36,108 nt of DNA, from positions 1-36,108 of the forward strand of contig CAYFRM010000007.1 in the NCBI GenBank assembly GCA_964345635.1. The letters run 5' to 3'. This stretch comes from WVXT01 sp964345635. GTDB taxonomy: Bacteria > UBA6262 > WVXT01. Made by a program: the position numbers and the translations under genes. Position 1 is the first letter of the stretch, and every line of letters begins with the position of its first letter. This document shows positions 25,342 through 34,800 of this stretch, piece by piece. Below the pieces are notes generated by a model. It saw only the letters and a program-made list of their open reading frames with translations, made no database searches and was not told the origin of the DNA.

Positions 25342-26082
25342 TTGGATTTAAAAGGGAAGGTAGCGATTGTAACCGGAGGGGCGCAGGGGATTGGCAAGTC
25401 TATTGCTATGCAGTTGGCTCAGGCAGGAGCAAATGTAGTTATCGCCGATGTTGTGGAAGAAGTAGCAAAATCTACTGCCCAGGAGATTTCCCAAAAAGGA
25501 AATGAAGCTATCTCTATTAAAGTAGATGTTTCCAGTCTTTCTTCGGTGGAAGAAATGGCGAAAAAAACTCTTGACAAATTCGGCAGAATTGATATATTAG
25601 TCAACAATGCTGGAATAACTCGAGATGCACTGGTAATGCGCATGAAAGAAGAAGATTGGGACCTGGTTCTGGATATTAACCTCAAGGGCGCATTCAATTG
25701 TATCAAAACGGTTTCCCCCGTTATGATGAAGCAAAAGTCGGGAAAGATTGTCAATATTGCTTCCATTGTGGGGATAATTGGCAACATTGGTCAAGCCAAC
25801 TACTCGGCATCCAAGGCAGGGCTGATTGCTTTAACCAAGACCTGCGCCCGGGAACTGGCCAGCCGCCGGATAAATGTTAATGCTGTGGCGCCAGGTTTTA
25901 TTCAGACGAGTATGACCGAACGATTACCTGCGCAAGTAAAGGAGAAGTTATCGTCCCAAATTCCTTTCGGTGAGATAGGAAAGCCCGAAGATGTGGCCAG
26001 CGCAGTCATGTTTTTAGTATCAGAGCAAGCCAGTTATATTACGGGAGAAGTAATTAGAGTAGACGGTGGCATGGCTATGTAG
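25342..26082 (+). CDS. fabG: 3-oxoacyl-ACP reductase
   Basis: The 246-residue classical short-chain dehydrogenase has the NADP-binding TGGAQGIG (residues 11-18), NNAG at 88-91 and the catalytic Ser141, Tyr154 and Lys158 (YSASK). It reduces beta-ketoacyl-ACP in the first reductive step of elongation. It starts with a TTG at 25342, preceded by GGGGGTGA with a 6-base gap; the N-terminus MDLKGKVAIVTGG is that of the family, so no ATG start is needed. It lies between fabD and acpP as in most fab operons. Confidence 0.93.
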   Translation: MDLKGKVAIVTGGAQGIGKSIAMQLAQAGANVVIADVVEEVAKSTAQEISQKGNEAISIKVDVSSLSSVEEMAKKTLDKFGRIDILVNNAGITRDALVMRMKEEDWDLVLDINLKGAFNCIKTVSPVMMKQKSGKIVNIASIVGIIGNIGQANYSASKAGLIALTKTCARELASRRINVNAVAPGFIQTSMTERLPAQVKEKLSSQIPFGEIGKPEDVASAVMFLVSEQASYITGEVIRVDGGMAM

Positions 26083-26094
26083 TAGTGGCAAGAC

Positions 26095-26127
26095 GTGTAA
26101 CTTTTTGGCGTATTAACGTGGTTACAC
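26095..26127 (+). repeat. inverted repeat before acpP
   Basis: GTGTAAC at 26095-26101 and GTTACAC at 26121-26127 are perfect 7-bp inverted arms 19 bases apart, between fabG and acpP. No T-run follows, so it is not a terminator. It could be an mRNA processing or stability hairpin; function is unknown. Confidence 0.45.
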
Positions 26128-26153
26128 AATTCTTTTGTGGAGGTGAAAAGAGA

Positions 26154-26393
26154 ATGGCAGTAGCCGAAAAGGTAAAAGAAATCATTGTTGAACAACTCGG
26201 GGTAGATCCGGAAGAGGTGACTATGGAGGCTTCATTCGTTAATGATTTGGGAGCGGATTCTTTGGACACTGTTGAGCTTGTTATGGCACTGGAGGAAGAA
26301 TTTAATATTGAAATCCCGGACGAGGAAGCAGAGAAATTAGATACAGTTGGTAAAGCGATCGACTACATTAATAAACATAAAGCTCAAGCCTAA
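26154..26393 (+). CDS. acpP: acyl carrier protein
   Basis: The 79-residue acidic protein has the phosphopantetheine attachment Ser36 in GADSLDTVELVM. It carries growing acyl chains as a thioester for FabD, FabH, FabF and FabG. The ATG at 26154 is preceded by GTGGAGGTGA; an in-frame upstream start at 26085 would add 23 residues unlike any ACP. A strong hairpin terminator directly follows it. Confidence 0.96.
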   Translation: MAVAEKVKEIIVEQLGVDPEEVTMEASFVNDLGADSLDTVELVMALEEEFNIEIPDEEAEKLDTVGKAIDYINKHKAQA

Positions 26394-26407
26394 GCTAGCA
26401 AGAAAAG

Positions 26408-26460
26408 AACCGCTACACAGCAGGAATTTTTAGCGTGGTAGCGGTTTTGTATTTATTTTT
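26408..26460 (+). terminator. Rho-independent terminator between acpP and fabF
   Basis: AACCGCTAC (26408-26416) pairs with GTAGCGGTT (26438-26446), a 9-bp stem that extends by AC/GTG with one bulge, followed by a T-rich run to 26460. It likely stops most transcripts after acpP. Confidence 0.8.
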
Positions 26461-26486
26461 GTTCTGATTGAATTCTTGGAGGGGGA

Positions 26487-27734
26487 ATGGACCGCAAAGT
26501 AGTAATTACGGGATACGGAGTCATTTCGCCAATTGGAATCGGAGTAAATGATTTCTGGAACTCCCTGGTGAGCGGAAAATCGGGCATAAGTAGAGTCTCG
26601 TCCTTTGATGCCTCTCAATTTTCAACTCAGATTTGTGCTGCAGTAAAAGATTTCCAGCCAGAAAAATATATTGATAAGAAGAAAGTTAGAAAGATGGACC
26701 GTTTTAGTCAACTTGCGTTTGCTGCTGCCAAGATGGCCATGGAAGACGCAAAGCTTGATATGGGGAAGGAAGATCCTTTTCGGGTAGGAGTTATCGTGGG
26801 TTCTGGCATAGGAGGATTATCCACTGTTGCTCAGGAACATAGGGTATTATTGGAGAAAGGACCTCGTCGGGTGAGTCCTTTCATGATTCCCATGCTAATT
26901 ACCAATATCGCTGCCGGAGAAATTGCCATTGCTTACAATATCCAGGGGCCAAATTATTCAGTATCCAGCGCCTGCGCTACCAGTAACCATACGGTAGGAG
27001 ATGCTTTACGCCTCATCCGTTACGGGGATGCAGATGTAATTATCGCCGGTGGTTCGGAAGCTGCAGTAACTCCCTTGGGGCTTGCCGGTTTCTGCTCAGC
27101 CAGAGCCTTGTCTACTCGAAACCACGACCCGGAACATGCCAGTCGACCTTTCGACAAGGAAAGAGATGGTTTTGTGATGGGAGAGGGAGCGGGAATTGTA
27201 ATTCTGGAAGCTTTGGAGCACGCCCTTTCGCGGGGAGCTTCCATTCACGCGGAATTGATTGGCTACGGAGCTACGGATGACGCTTACCATATTACTGCCC
27301 CTTCCCCTGACGGGCAGAGTGCTGCGCGGGCTATGTCTAATGCTTTAGCCGATGGCGGTGTAAAACCCGAAGAAGTTGACTACATAAACGCTCACGGCAC
27401 TTCCACTCCTTTAAATGATAAGGTAGAAACCTTGGCGATAAAGAAAGTTTTCGGGGACTATGCTTACAAAATTCCCATTTCGTCGAATAAGTCTATGATC
27501 GGGCACCTCCTGGGAGCGGCAGGAGTTGTAGAGTTAATCGCCACAATTCTTAGCATGGAGAAAGAGATGATCCCGCCAACGATAAACTATGAATTTCCCG
27601 ACCCCGAATGTGACCTGGACTACGTCCCCAATAAAGCCCGCCCTAAAAAAATCAACGTAGCCCTCTCTAACTCTTTAGGTTTTGGTGGCCATAATGCCAC
27701 CCTGGTAGTAAAAAGATATATACCGGAAAAATAA
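26487..27734 (+). CDS. fabF: beta-ketoacyl-ACP synthase II
   Basis: The 415-residue thiolase-fold enzyme has the Cys-His-His triad: Cys163 in SSACATSNHTVG, His303 in NAHGTSTPLND and His340 in SNKSMIGHLLGAAG. It elongates acyl-ACP with malonyl-ACP. GGAGGGGG lies directly before the ATG. It follows acpP but is set off by a terminator, so expression depends on read-through or an unrecognised promoter in the 26-base stretch before the ribosome binding site. Confidence 0.95.
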   Translation: MDRKVVITGYGVISPIGIGVNDFWNSLVSGKSGISRVSSFDASQFSTQICAAVKDFQPEKYIDKKKVRKMDRFSQLAFAAAKMAMEDAKLDMGKEDPFRVGVIVGSGIGGLSTVAQEHRVLLEKGPRRVSPFMIPMLITNIAAGEIAIAYNIQGPNYSVSSACATSNHTVGDALRLIRYGDADVIIAGGSEAAVTPLGLAGFCSARALSTRNHDPEHASRPFDKERDGFVMGEGAGIVILEALEHALSRGASIHAELIGYGATDDAYHITAPSPDGQSAARAMSNALADGGVKPEEVDYINAHGTSTPLNDKVETLAIKKVFGDYAYKIPISSNKSMIGHLLGAAGVVELIATILSMEKEMIPPTINYEFPDPECDLDYVPNKARPKKINVALSNSLGFGGHNATLVVKRYIPEK

Positions 27735-27797
27735 TGTACGCCACCATTCCTGTGCCGCGATTTAACCGATCTTCCCCGAAAAGGATGATTTTCTAAT

Positions 27798-28484
27798 ATG
27801 GACTTGAAAAATCTTGAACGAAAATTAAAAGTAAATTTTAGAAATAAAAAACTACTGCAGCAGGCTTTAACACATAAATCTTATGCGCATATGGCCGGTA
27901 TAAAGGAAGATAATGAACGGCTCGAATTTCTGGGAGACAGCGTGTTGAATTTAGTGGTATCAGAGCACCTTTACGACCGCTATCCGGCACACGACGAAGG
28001 GAGGTTGACCAAACTTAAATCGAGCCTGGTAAACCGGAAGTCTCTTCTGCACTGGGCGAAAAAATTATCCCTGGGAGACTATCTTTTGATAAGTGAAGAA
28101 GAAGAGACGGCAGGCGGCCGCCAGAGAGCTTCTCTTTTGAGTAATGCTCTGGAAGCCCTAATCGGGGCAATTTACCAAGACCAAGACTGGGATAAGACAA
28201 AGAAGTTTATTATGGGACAGATTTCCCGGCTGAGGGGTATAAGGAAGGTAGACTATAAGAGCCGTCTTCAGGAGTTGATTCAAAAAAGACATAGGATTCT
28301 GCCGGAATATAAGGTGAAGACAGAGTCGGGCCCGGCACACAAGAAATTTTTTGAAATCGAAGTGAAAGTAAAAAGCAAAATTTTTGGCCGGGGAAAGGGA
28401 TGGAGCAAAAAGACAGCCGAACAAGAAGCGGCTAAGAAAGCACTGCAAAAGATCAAGACCAGGAAACGGACTAAGAAGCAATGA
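27798..28484 (+). CDS. rnc: ribonuclease III
   Basis: The 228-residue protein has the RNase III signature NERLEFLGDSVL with metal/catalytic Glu43 and Asp47, and a second site LLSNALEALIGAIY with Glu119. The residue matching E. coli Asp114 (Aquifex Asp107) is Asn116 here. A double-stranded RNA-binding domain covers about residues 152-228, ending in the basic KTAEQEAAKKALQKIKTRKRTKKQ. It processes rRNA precursors and structured mRNAs. The ATG is preceded by a weak AAAAGGATG site. The fab-rnc order is common. Confidence 0.93.
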   Translation: MDLKNLERKLKVNFRNKKLLQQALTHKSYAHMAGIKEDNERLEFLGDSVLNLVVSEHLYDRYPAHDEGRLTKLKSSLVNRKSLLHWAKKLSLGDYLLISEEEETAGGRQRASLLSNALEALIGAIYQDQDWDKTKKFIMGQISRLRGIRKVDYKSRLQELIQKRHRILPEYKVKTESGPAHKKFFEIEVKVKSKIFGRGKGWSKKTAEQEAAKKALQKIKTRKRTKKQ

Positions 28485-28518
28485 GTGGTTTCCCGTTTTG
28501 GATTCTTGGGAGGTCGAT

Positions 28519-29682
28519 ATGGAATACTTTCTCAGCGAAGAACAGAAGATGATTTGCGAACTAGCCAGAAGAATTGCGGAGGAGAAAATTAAACCGGTAC
28601 GGGAGCATTATGACGAAACGGAAGAATTTCCCTGGCCGATCGTAGAGGAGCTGGCTAAGGCAGACCTTTGCGGAGTCTATATTCCCGAGGAATATGGCGG
28701 AACCGGGGGAGGGGTTTTTGAGTTATGTCTCGCCGTGGAGGAACTGTGCAAAATTGACGGAGGAATCGCTCTGGTATTGGCGGCCACGGCTCTGGCCACA
28801 TTTCCTATCATGCTTTTCGGAAACGATGAACAGAAGAAAAAATATCTTCCCGATGTTGCCGCGGGTAAGAAACTGGCAGCCTTTGCTCTCACCGAGCCGG
28901 GCGCTGGTTCCGATGCCACGGCAATTCAGACCTCGGCTAAGAGAGAAGGAAACAGCTATATCCTGAATGGTACGAAATGCTTCATTACTAACGGAGGAGA
29001 AGCGCAAATTTATGTGATAATTGTGATGACGGATAAGACAAAAGGTTCCCGGGGCGCATCTGCTTTCATCGTGGAAAAAGATACTCCCGGATTCTCCTTC
29101 GGAAAAAAAGAGAAGAAGATGGGAATTCGCGGTTCTGCGACGAGAGAACTGATTTTCAATGAGTGCAAAATTCCCAAAGAGAACCTTCTGGGGAGAGAGG
29201 GCCAGGGATTCATAGTTGCCTTGAAAACTTTCGACGTTTCCCGCCCGGGAGTGGCCGCCCAGGCTTTAGGGATTGCTGCCGGTGCTCTGGAAGACGCGAT
29301 TAATTATTCACGGGAGAGAGTGCAGTTCGGACAGTCCATCTCTTCGTTTCAGGCAATCCAGCATCTGTTGGCCGATATGGCCACCGAGGTGGAAGCTTCT
29401 CGGGCATTAATCTATGCTACTGCCAGGATGATCGATAAAGACCCGAAAACAAGAGTCACCAAAGAGGCGGCAATGTGCAAACTCCTGGCTTCGGACGTGG
29501 CTATGAAAGTTACTACCGACGCTGTGCAGGTTTACGGAGGGTACGGATATATGCGCGAGTACCCTATGGAAAAACGGATGCGCGACGCCAAAATCACCCA
29601 GATTTACGAAGGGACAAACCAGGTTATGAGAAATGAGATAGCGCTCGCCTTGATAAAGGAGGCAGCCAGAGCAAAGAAATGA
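28519..29682 (+). CDS. acyl-CoA dehydrogenase
   Basis: The 387-residue flavoenzyme has the AFALTEPGAGSDA segment near residue 120-130, an FITNGGEA flavin contact and the C-terminal IYEGTNQVMRNEIA. The catalytic base in short-chain enzymes is a Glu in or near this last motif; Glu364 is the candidate. It oxidises acyl-CoA to enoyl-CoA or, in bifurcating complexes, reduces it. GGGAGG stands 5 bases before the ATG at 28519; the earlier in-frame codons would overlap rnc. It overlaps etfB by 4 bases (ATGA), so it and the Etf proteins are made together. Confidence 0.92.
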   Translation: MEYFLSEEQKMICELARRIAEEKIKPVREHYDETEEFPWPIVEELAKADLCGVYIPEEYGGTGGGVFELCLAVEELCKIDGGIALVLAATALATFPIMLFGNDEQKKKYLPDVAAGKKLAAFALTEPGAGSDATAIQTSAKREGNSYILNGTKCFITNGGEAQIYVIIVMTDKTKGSRGASAFIVEKDTPGFSFGKKEKKMGIRGSATRELIFNECKIPKENLLGREGQGFIVALKTFDVSRPGVAAQALGIAAGALEDAINYSRERVQFGQSISSFQAIQHLLADMATEVEASRALIYATARMIDKDPKTRVTKEAAMCKLLASDVAMKVTTDAVQVYGGYGYMREYPMEKRMRDAKITQIYEGTNQVMRNEIALALIKEAARAKK

Positions 29683-30464
29683 ATTTCATTGTCTGCATCA
29701 AACAGGTGCCGGGAACTACAGAGGTAAAGATTGACCCCAAAACGAATACCTTGATTCGCGAGGGCGTGGAATCGATTGTAAACCCATTCGATAGCTATGC
29801 GATAGAGGAAGGGCTGCGGCTCAAAGAGAGAATTGGGGGAAAGGTAACCGTAATTTCCATGGGGCCTCCGCAGGCTGAATCGGCTCTGCGGGAAGCTCTG
29901 TCTATGGGCTGCGATGAAGCCATACTCCTTAGCGACCGCGCCTTTGCGGGAAGCGATACCCTGGCCACTTCTTATACTCTGGCGTGTGGAATCAGAAAGA
30001 TAGGAGAATTTGATTTGGTCATCTGCGGTAAACAGGCTATTGACGGAGATACAGCGCAGGTTGGCCCGGGGATTGCAGAAAAACTGGGCGTTCCCGCAAT
30101 TACTTACGTAAAAAAGATTGAAGAAATAAATGATACGCGCATACGAGTAGAGAGAATGATGGAAGAGGGATACGAGGTAATTGAGACAGGACTTCCTGCT
30201 TTAATTACAGTGGTAAAAGAGATCAACGAACCGAGGCTTCCCTCTTTAAAAGGGATGGTGCGGGCGAGAAAAGCGGAGATTCATAAGTGGAATTCCTCCG
30301 ATATAGCTTGCGAAAATAGCAGGATTGGACAGGCCGGCTCTCCTACAATTGTCAACAAAATATTCTCTCCTCCTCCCCGCAAAGGAGGGGAGATATTGCT
30401 GGGAGACCCTGAAGAACAGGCGCAAAAATTGGTGGATAAGCTCCGCCAGGCAAAAGTAATCTAA
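29679..30464 (+). CDS. etfB: electron transfer flavoprotein subunit beta (bifurcating type)
   Basis: The 261-residue protein begins MNFIVCIKQVPGTTEVKIDP and has MGPPQAESALREALSMG (residues 61-77), then SDRAFAGSDTLATS (85-98). To my knowledge the last segment is characteristic of electron-bifurcating EtfB proteins such as those of clostridia, where a second FAD replaces AMP. CGKQAIDGDTAQVGPGIAEKLGVP is also well conserved. It pairs with EtfA and the acyl-CoA dehydrogenase. It follows that gene with an ATGA overlap. A GC-rich hairpin near its 3' end encodes normal EtfB sequence and is not an insertion. Confidence 0.9.
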   Translation: MNFIVCIKQVPGTTEVKIDPKTNTLIREGVESIVNPFDSYAIEEGLRLKERIGGKVTVISMGPPQAESALREALSMGCDEAILLSDRAFAGSDTLATSYTLACGIRKIGEFDLVICGKQAIDGDTAQVGPGIAEKLGVPAITYVKKIEEINDTRIRVERMMEEGYEVIETGLPALITVVKEINEPRLPSLKGMVRARKAEIHKWNSSDIACENSRIGQAGSPTIVNKIFSPPPRKGGEILLGDPEEQAQKLVDKLRQAKVI

Positions 30465-30476
30465 TTGAAAAAATTT

Positions 30477-30511
30477 CCTCTCCCTTGCGGGAGAGGGTTA
30501 GGGTGAGGGGA
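30477..30511 (+). repeat. REP-like palindrome at the etfB-etfA junction
   Basis: CCTCTCCC (30477-30484) and GGGAGAGG (30489-30496) form a perfect 8-bp stem with a TTGC loop (GCAA on the other strand), followed by GTTAGGGTGAGGGG. I recall this sequence as a widespread intergenic repeat in many bacteria. It lies in the 59-base gap and overlaps possible upstream etfA start codons. Confidence 0.65.
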
Positions 30512-30523
30512 TTTGGAGGAAAG

Positions 30524-31753
30524 TTGGGTATCAAAGTTCTTGAAGATAAATGTACCGGTTGCTCGCTCTGCGTTAAGAGTTGTCCCTTCGGGCTGATAAA
30601 GATAGTCTCCCGGGAGGAAGTGAGCAAGCCGCATCCCAAATACAAGAAAATTGCCGTGATTGGAGAAGGATGCAATCTTTGCGGAGCTTGCCTCGAGCCG
30701 TGTTCGGTTCAAGCCATATTGATTGAAAAGAAAGAAGCGAAACCCGGAGTCGATATATCTCAGTATAAAGGCGTATGGGTCTTTGCTGAACAGAAGAAAG
30801 GGGAGATTCAGGGCGTTGCCTACGAACTTCTGGGAGAGGGAAGGAAGCTGGCCGACCAGCTGGGAGAGAAACTTTCCTGCGTGCTATTGGGAGAGGGAAT
30901 GGACAAGGCAGCCACGGAGCTTATAGCCCATGGCGCAGATAGAGTCTACCAGATTGAGGGCGCTATCCTGAAAAATTTTCAGGATGACCCATATACCGAT
31001 GTCCTCACCGATCTAATCCAGAAGGAGAAACCCGAGATTGTGTTGATGGGCGCTACGGTAATCGGACGTTCTTTTGCCTCGCGCGTAGCGGCAAGGTTAG
31101 GCACGGGACTCACTGCCGACTGTACTGAGCTGGCCATAGACCTCAAGAACAGGCAACTTCTTCAGACAAGGCCTGCCTTTGGAGGAAATATCATGGCCAC
31201 TATTACCACCCCCCATAATCGTCCCCAGATGGCTACGGTCAGGCACAAAGTGTTCAAAAAGGCAGAAAAGCAGGAAAATCGCCAGGGAGAGATTATAAAA
31301 AAGAGTGTGGATGGGAAAGACATTTCCTTGAGGACTAAACTCCTGGACATGGTTCAAGATTTGACCCAGAAAGTAAATCTTGCCGATGCCGATATAATTG
31401 TATCCGGAGGACGTGGACTGGGAGCGCCGGAAAATTTCCGTATTATTGAAGAATTGGCGCGCGCTCTGGGGGGAGCTGTCGGTGCCAGTCGAGCCGCAGT
31501 CGACGCTGGCTGGATACCCTATTCGCATCAAGTAGGACAGACCGGTCGCACTGTCTGTCCCAAAATATATATTGCTTGCGGAATCTCCGGCGCCATTCAA
31601 CATCTTGTGGGTATGCAGTCTTCAGACATTATTGTGGCAATTAATAAAGACCCCAATGCTCCCATCTTCAAAGTTGCCACATACGGTATTGAGGGCGATC
31701 TCTTCCAGATTGTTCCGGCTTTAACTAAAAGGTTGAAAGAAGCTTTGGGTTGA
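30524..31753 (+). CDS. etfA: electron transfer flavoprotein subunit alpha with N-terminal ferredoxin domain
   Basis: From the TTG at 30524 the protein has 409 residues. An N-terminal domain carries two [4Fe-4S] motifs (Cys10, 13, 16, 20 and Cys50, 53, 56, 60), followed by the EtfA fold with the FAD-binding SGGRGLGAPENF and the C-terminal SHQVGQTGRTVCPKIYIACGISGAIQHL. Two-cluster EtfA proteins are known in ferredoxin-linked bifurcating complexes such as caffeyl-CoA reductase. GGAGGA lies 3 bases before the TTG; GTG 30503 and TTG 30485 are alternatives but would be encoded by the repeat. Confidence 0.88.
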   Translation: MGIKVLEDKCTGCSLCVKSCPFGLIKIVSREEVSKPHPKYKKIAVIGEGCNLCGACLEPCSVQAILIEKKEAKPGVDISQYKGVWVFAEQKKGEIQGVAYELLGEGRKLADQLGEKLSCVLLGEGMDKAATELIAHGADRVYQIEGAILKNFQDDPYTDVLTDLIQKEKPEIVLMGATVIGRSFASRVAARLGTGLTADCTELAIDLKNRQLLQTRPAFGGNIMATITTPHNRPQMATVRHKVFKKAEKQENRQGEIIKKSVDGKDISLRTKLLDMVQDLTQKVNLADADIIVSGGRGLGAPENFRIIEELARALGGAVGASRAAVDAGWIPYSHQVGQTGRTVCPKIYIACGISGAIQHLVGMQSSDIIVAINKDPNAPIFKVATYGIEGDLFQIVPALTKRLKEALG

Positions 31754-31801
31754 AGTAGCTATTCTCTAAATTTACCTTCCTTTTTTCCCACCATTTTTTT
31801 C

Positions 31802-31830
31802 TTGATAATTTGCGACGATTCTGATATATT
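31802..31830 (+). promoter_or_regulatory. sigma-70-type promoter before smc
   Basis: -35 TTGATA (31802-31807), a 17-base spacer and -10 TATATT (31825-31830) give a good promoter about 59 bases before the smc start. A REP-like hairpin lies in the predicted leader between them. Confidence 0.65.
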
Positions 31831-31848
31831 TATTGTAATAAAATAATT

Positions 31849-31872
31849 GTAGCAGCAGAGCGATAGCTCTGC
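31849..31872 (+). repeat. REP-like element, single unit in the smc leader
   Basis: GTAGC (31849-31853), one base, then the hairpin GCAGAGC-GATA-GCTCTGC (31855-31872). It equals unit A of the two head-to-head pairs elsewhere but has no inverse partner here. It ends six bases before the smc ribosome binding site. Confidence 0.7.
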
Positions 31873-31888
31873 CTCAATGGAGATATGA

Positions 31889-34800
31889 TTGTATTTTAAG
31901 AAGCTGGAGATATTCGGGTTTAAGTCTTTTGCTGACAAAATTACTGTAAATTTTGAACCAGGAATTACCTGTATCGTTGGTCCCAACGGCTGCGGAAAGA
32001 CCAATATTGTAGATGCCATACGCTGGGTTCTGGGAGAACAGAGCGCCAAACAACTTCGTGCCGGGAAAATGGAAGATATTATCTTCAATGGCTCCCGCAC
32101 GCGCAAGCCGTTAGGATTGGCCGAGGTTTCTCTCAGTTTAGACAACTCGCAAAATATCCTGCCGATCGAATACGAAGAAGTCACTGTTACCCGCCGCCTA
32201 TTCCGTTCCGGAGAATCCGAATACTACATTAACAAGTCTCCCTGCCGTCTCAAAGACATAACTGCGTTATTTCTTGATACAGGGATGGGCACGGATACTT
32301 ATTCTTTGATGGAAGAGAAAAAGATTAATTTTATCCTGAATAGCAAGCCGGAGGAGCGCCGCGCCATCTTTGAAGAGGTAGCGGGGGTAATGAAATACAA
32401 ATGGAGAAGGGAAGAGGCGCTGCGCAAGCTGGAAAGCACACAGGCAAATCTTATGAGATTGTCGGACATAATCGCCGAAGTGAAAAGACAAATCAATTCC
32501 CTGGACTATCAAGCGAGAAAAGCGCGGCAGTACCAGAAATATAGAGAACAGCTGAAGCTTCTGGAAATAAGACGACTGATGAAGAGCTACGCAAAAATAA
32601 AAGAAGAGTTCGCGCAGGGAGAAGGAAATCTAAATTCACTTTCCTCTGAGGCGGAGAGGCTGAGTAATGAGTGCAGACAGAAAGAGGGTTCAACCTCACA
32701 ACTCCGGCTACAACTGAAGGAAAAAGAAGAAGAACTGACCAGGGCGCAGAGGGAACTTTTTTCCGTGACCAGCGAGATTAGTCGGTTTGAGGACAGGCTT
32801 CTTTTGGGAAAGGAAAGAAAAGAAGAGATAGAAGGAGAGAGAGCACAATTAAAGGGACAGATAGAGGAGAGTAATAATAGAATTTCCCTGGTAGATGAAA
32901 AAATGTCTCAAACGGAAAAAGAACGCGAAAAATTAACCAAACAACTTACCGAGACAAATGGGGCCTTTTCTTCCGCAGAAGAGATCCTTCGCTCCCTTAC
33001 GGAAAGACTCGTTCGTTTAAGCGCTTCTCTCGAGGAAAGAAAAGAAGCTCTTGTGGAACTGATGAATAAAACGGCTCAGACCCGAAATCGGTTGATCAGT
33101 CTGGAATTGGACAGGAAGAGTCTTTTTTCCCGGAAGGAGAAGCTGAATAGTGACGAGAAACGTAGAACGGAAGATAAAGAAATTCTGCAGGGAGAAATCT
33201 CCCGCAAACAGGAGGAACTGAATAAGGAAAACGAGAAATTAACAGAGATAAACGAGAGAAACGACCTGTTAACAAAAGAAAGAGAATCTCTACTGGAAAA
33301 CCTTAAACAGACAATAGATAAGGCGGGTGAGTTGCAGCGAAGGTATAGTCTTAGGTTAGGCCTTCTGCAATCATCGAGCGAATTGAGCGGGAGGCAAGCT
33401 TTGGTAAAGGAGGTTTTATCCAGAGGATTTTCCGGCATATACGGGACAGTAGCCGATTTAGTCAGTTTTCCTCCCGATTATGAAGTGGTTCTGAAGAAAC
33501 TTCTTGGCGGGTGCCTGGAGCACCTCGTTTGCGAGGATACCGAAAGTGCCTTAGCGGTAATAGAATTCTTGAAAAAAGAAAAAAAAGGTTACCTTACTTT
33601 TCTTCCTATTAAGGAATTACCCGTATCAAATCCCGGCCCGGTAATCCCCCGGGACGTTGTGGGGATGCCCTTGTTAGAGAAAGTGGGATACGAAAAAAAA
33701 TATCAAAAAGTGATGGAATTCGTTCTGGGCAACATATTCCTGGTGGAAAGTCTGGACCAGATCGACCCGGCGGAAACGAGAAGTCGCGAGAGGGAGAAGA
33801 GCAAAAAGGAAATAATTTTTCTCACAAAAGAAGGAGATATCTTAACCTCCGCAGGGGTTCTTTCCGGGGGCAGTCGAGAATTCCTGGAAGAGGATGTTTC
33901 AATCCGCAATAAGAAGATTAAGGAATTAGAAAGAGAAATTTCTCAGTTAAAGGAAGAACTGGATAAGATAATCGGGCAAAGAAGAAAACTGGAAGAGAAA
34001 ATTTCTGACGTAAATATTGAGGTAGAGAAAAACAAACAATTCTCTCAGGAAACGCAGGTCAGTATTGCCCGGCTGGCAGAGGTTATTTCGCAGAAGGAGG
34101 AACTTAAGAAACGGCTCGATTCGGAAATTAATCTCCTCATAGATGAACAGAGTATCATAGAAAAGGATATAACTACCGGCGTCGCCGACGTTGAACAATT
34201 AACTAACGACCAGAAAGCGGGTGAGGCATCTCAGAAGGAAATCCAGGAAATGATAGATGAATTGGAGAAAGACCACAATTCGCTAACTCAGCAGGAGAAA
34301 GAGGAAAGAGAAAAACTAACCGGGTTGAAAATACTGAAGACACAACTTGAGGAAAAAGAGCGCAATCTGCAATCCGAAAGGTCGCATCTGGAAAACGAGA
34401 GAGAGGGGCTGTTGAATCTGATAGACCAGAGGAAGGAAGCGTTAGCTAATCTGGAAAGCAAGGTAACGGGCATTCAGGAAGTAAAGCTTTCGAGAGAGAA
34501 AGAGATATCGTCTCTTTCCGAATCCAAAAATATACTGGAAATAGAGCTAAATAAATTACAGGACGAAAAAGAAGAGATTAATCAGAGCTTGCAAGAAGAA
34601 GAGACCGTTCTGGGACAGAAAAAAGGAGAGATGTCGAGAGTGCAAAGCGAATTGACACAGGTGAAAATGAACAGTAACCGCTTTTCTCTGGAGCTGAACC
34701 AAATTAAGGAAAGATTGACGGAAGAGTACAGTCTTTCTCTGGACGAAGCCCTGCAGGCGGTTTCCCAAGATCCCTCTGATACTTCCGAGGATTACGCCGG

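Noticed and set aside
30365..30400. GC-rich imperfect palindrome near the 3' end of etfB, suspected as a REP insertion
   Set aside because: It encodes SPPPRKGGEILLGD, which fits the normal EtfB C-terminus, so it is coding sequence and not an inserted repeat.
32600..34800. repeated Glu/Lys-rich stretches in smc as a DNA repeat
   Set aside because: They are heptad coiled-coil sequence of SMC; the nucleotides are not repeated exactly.
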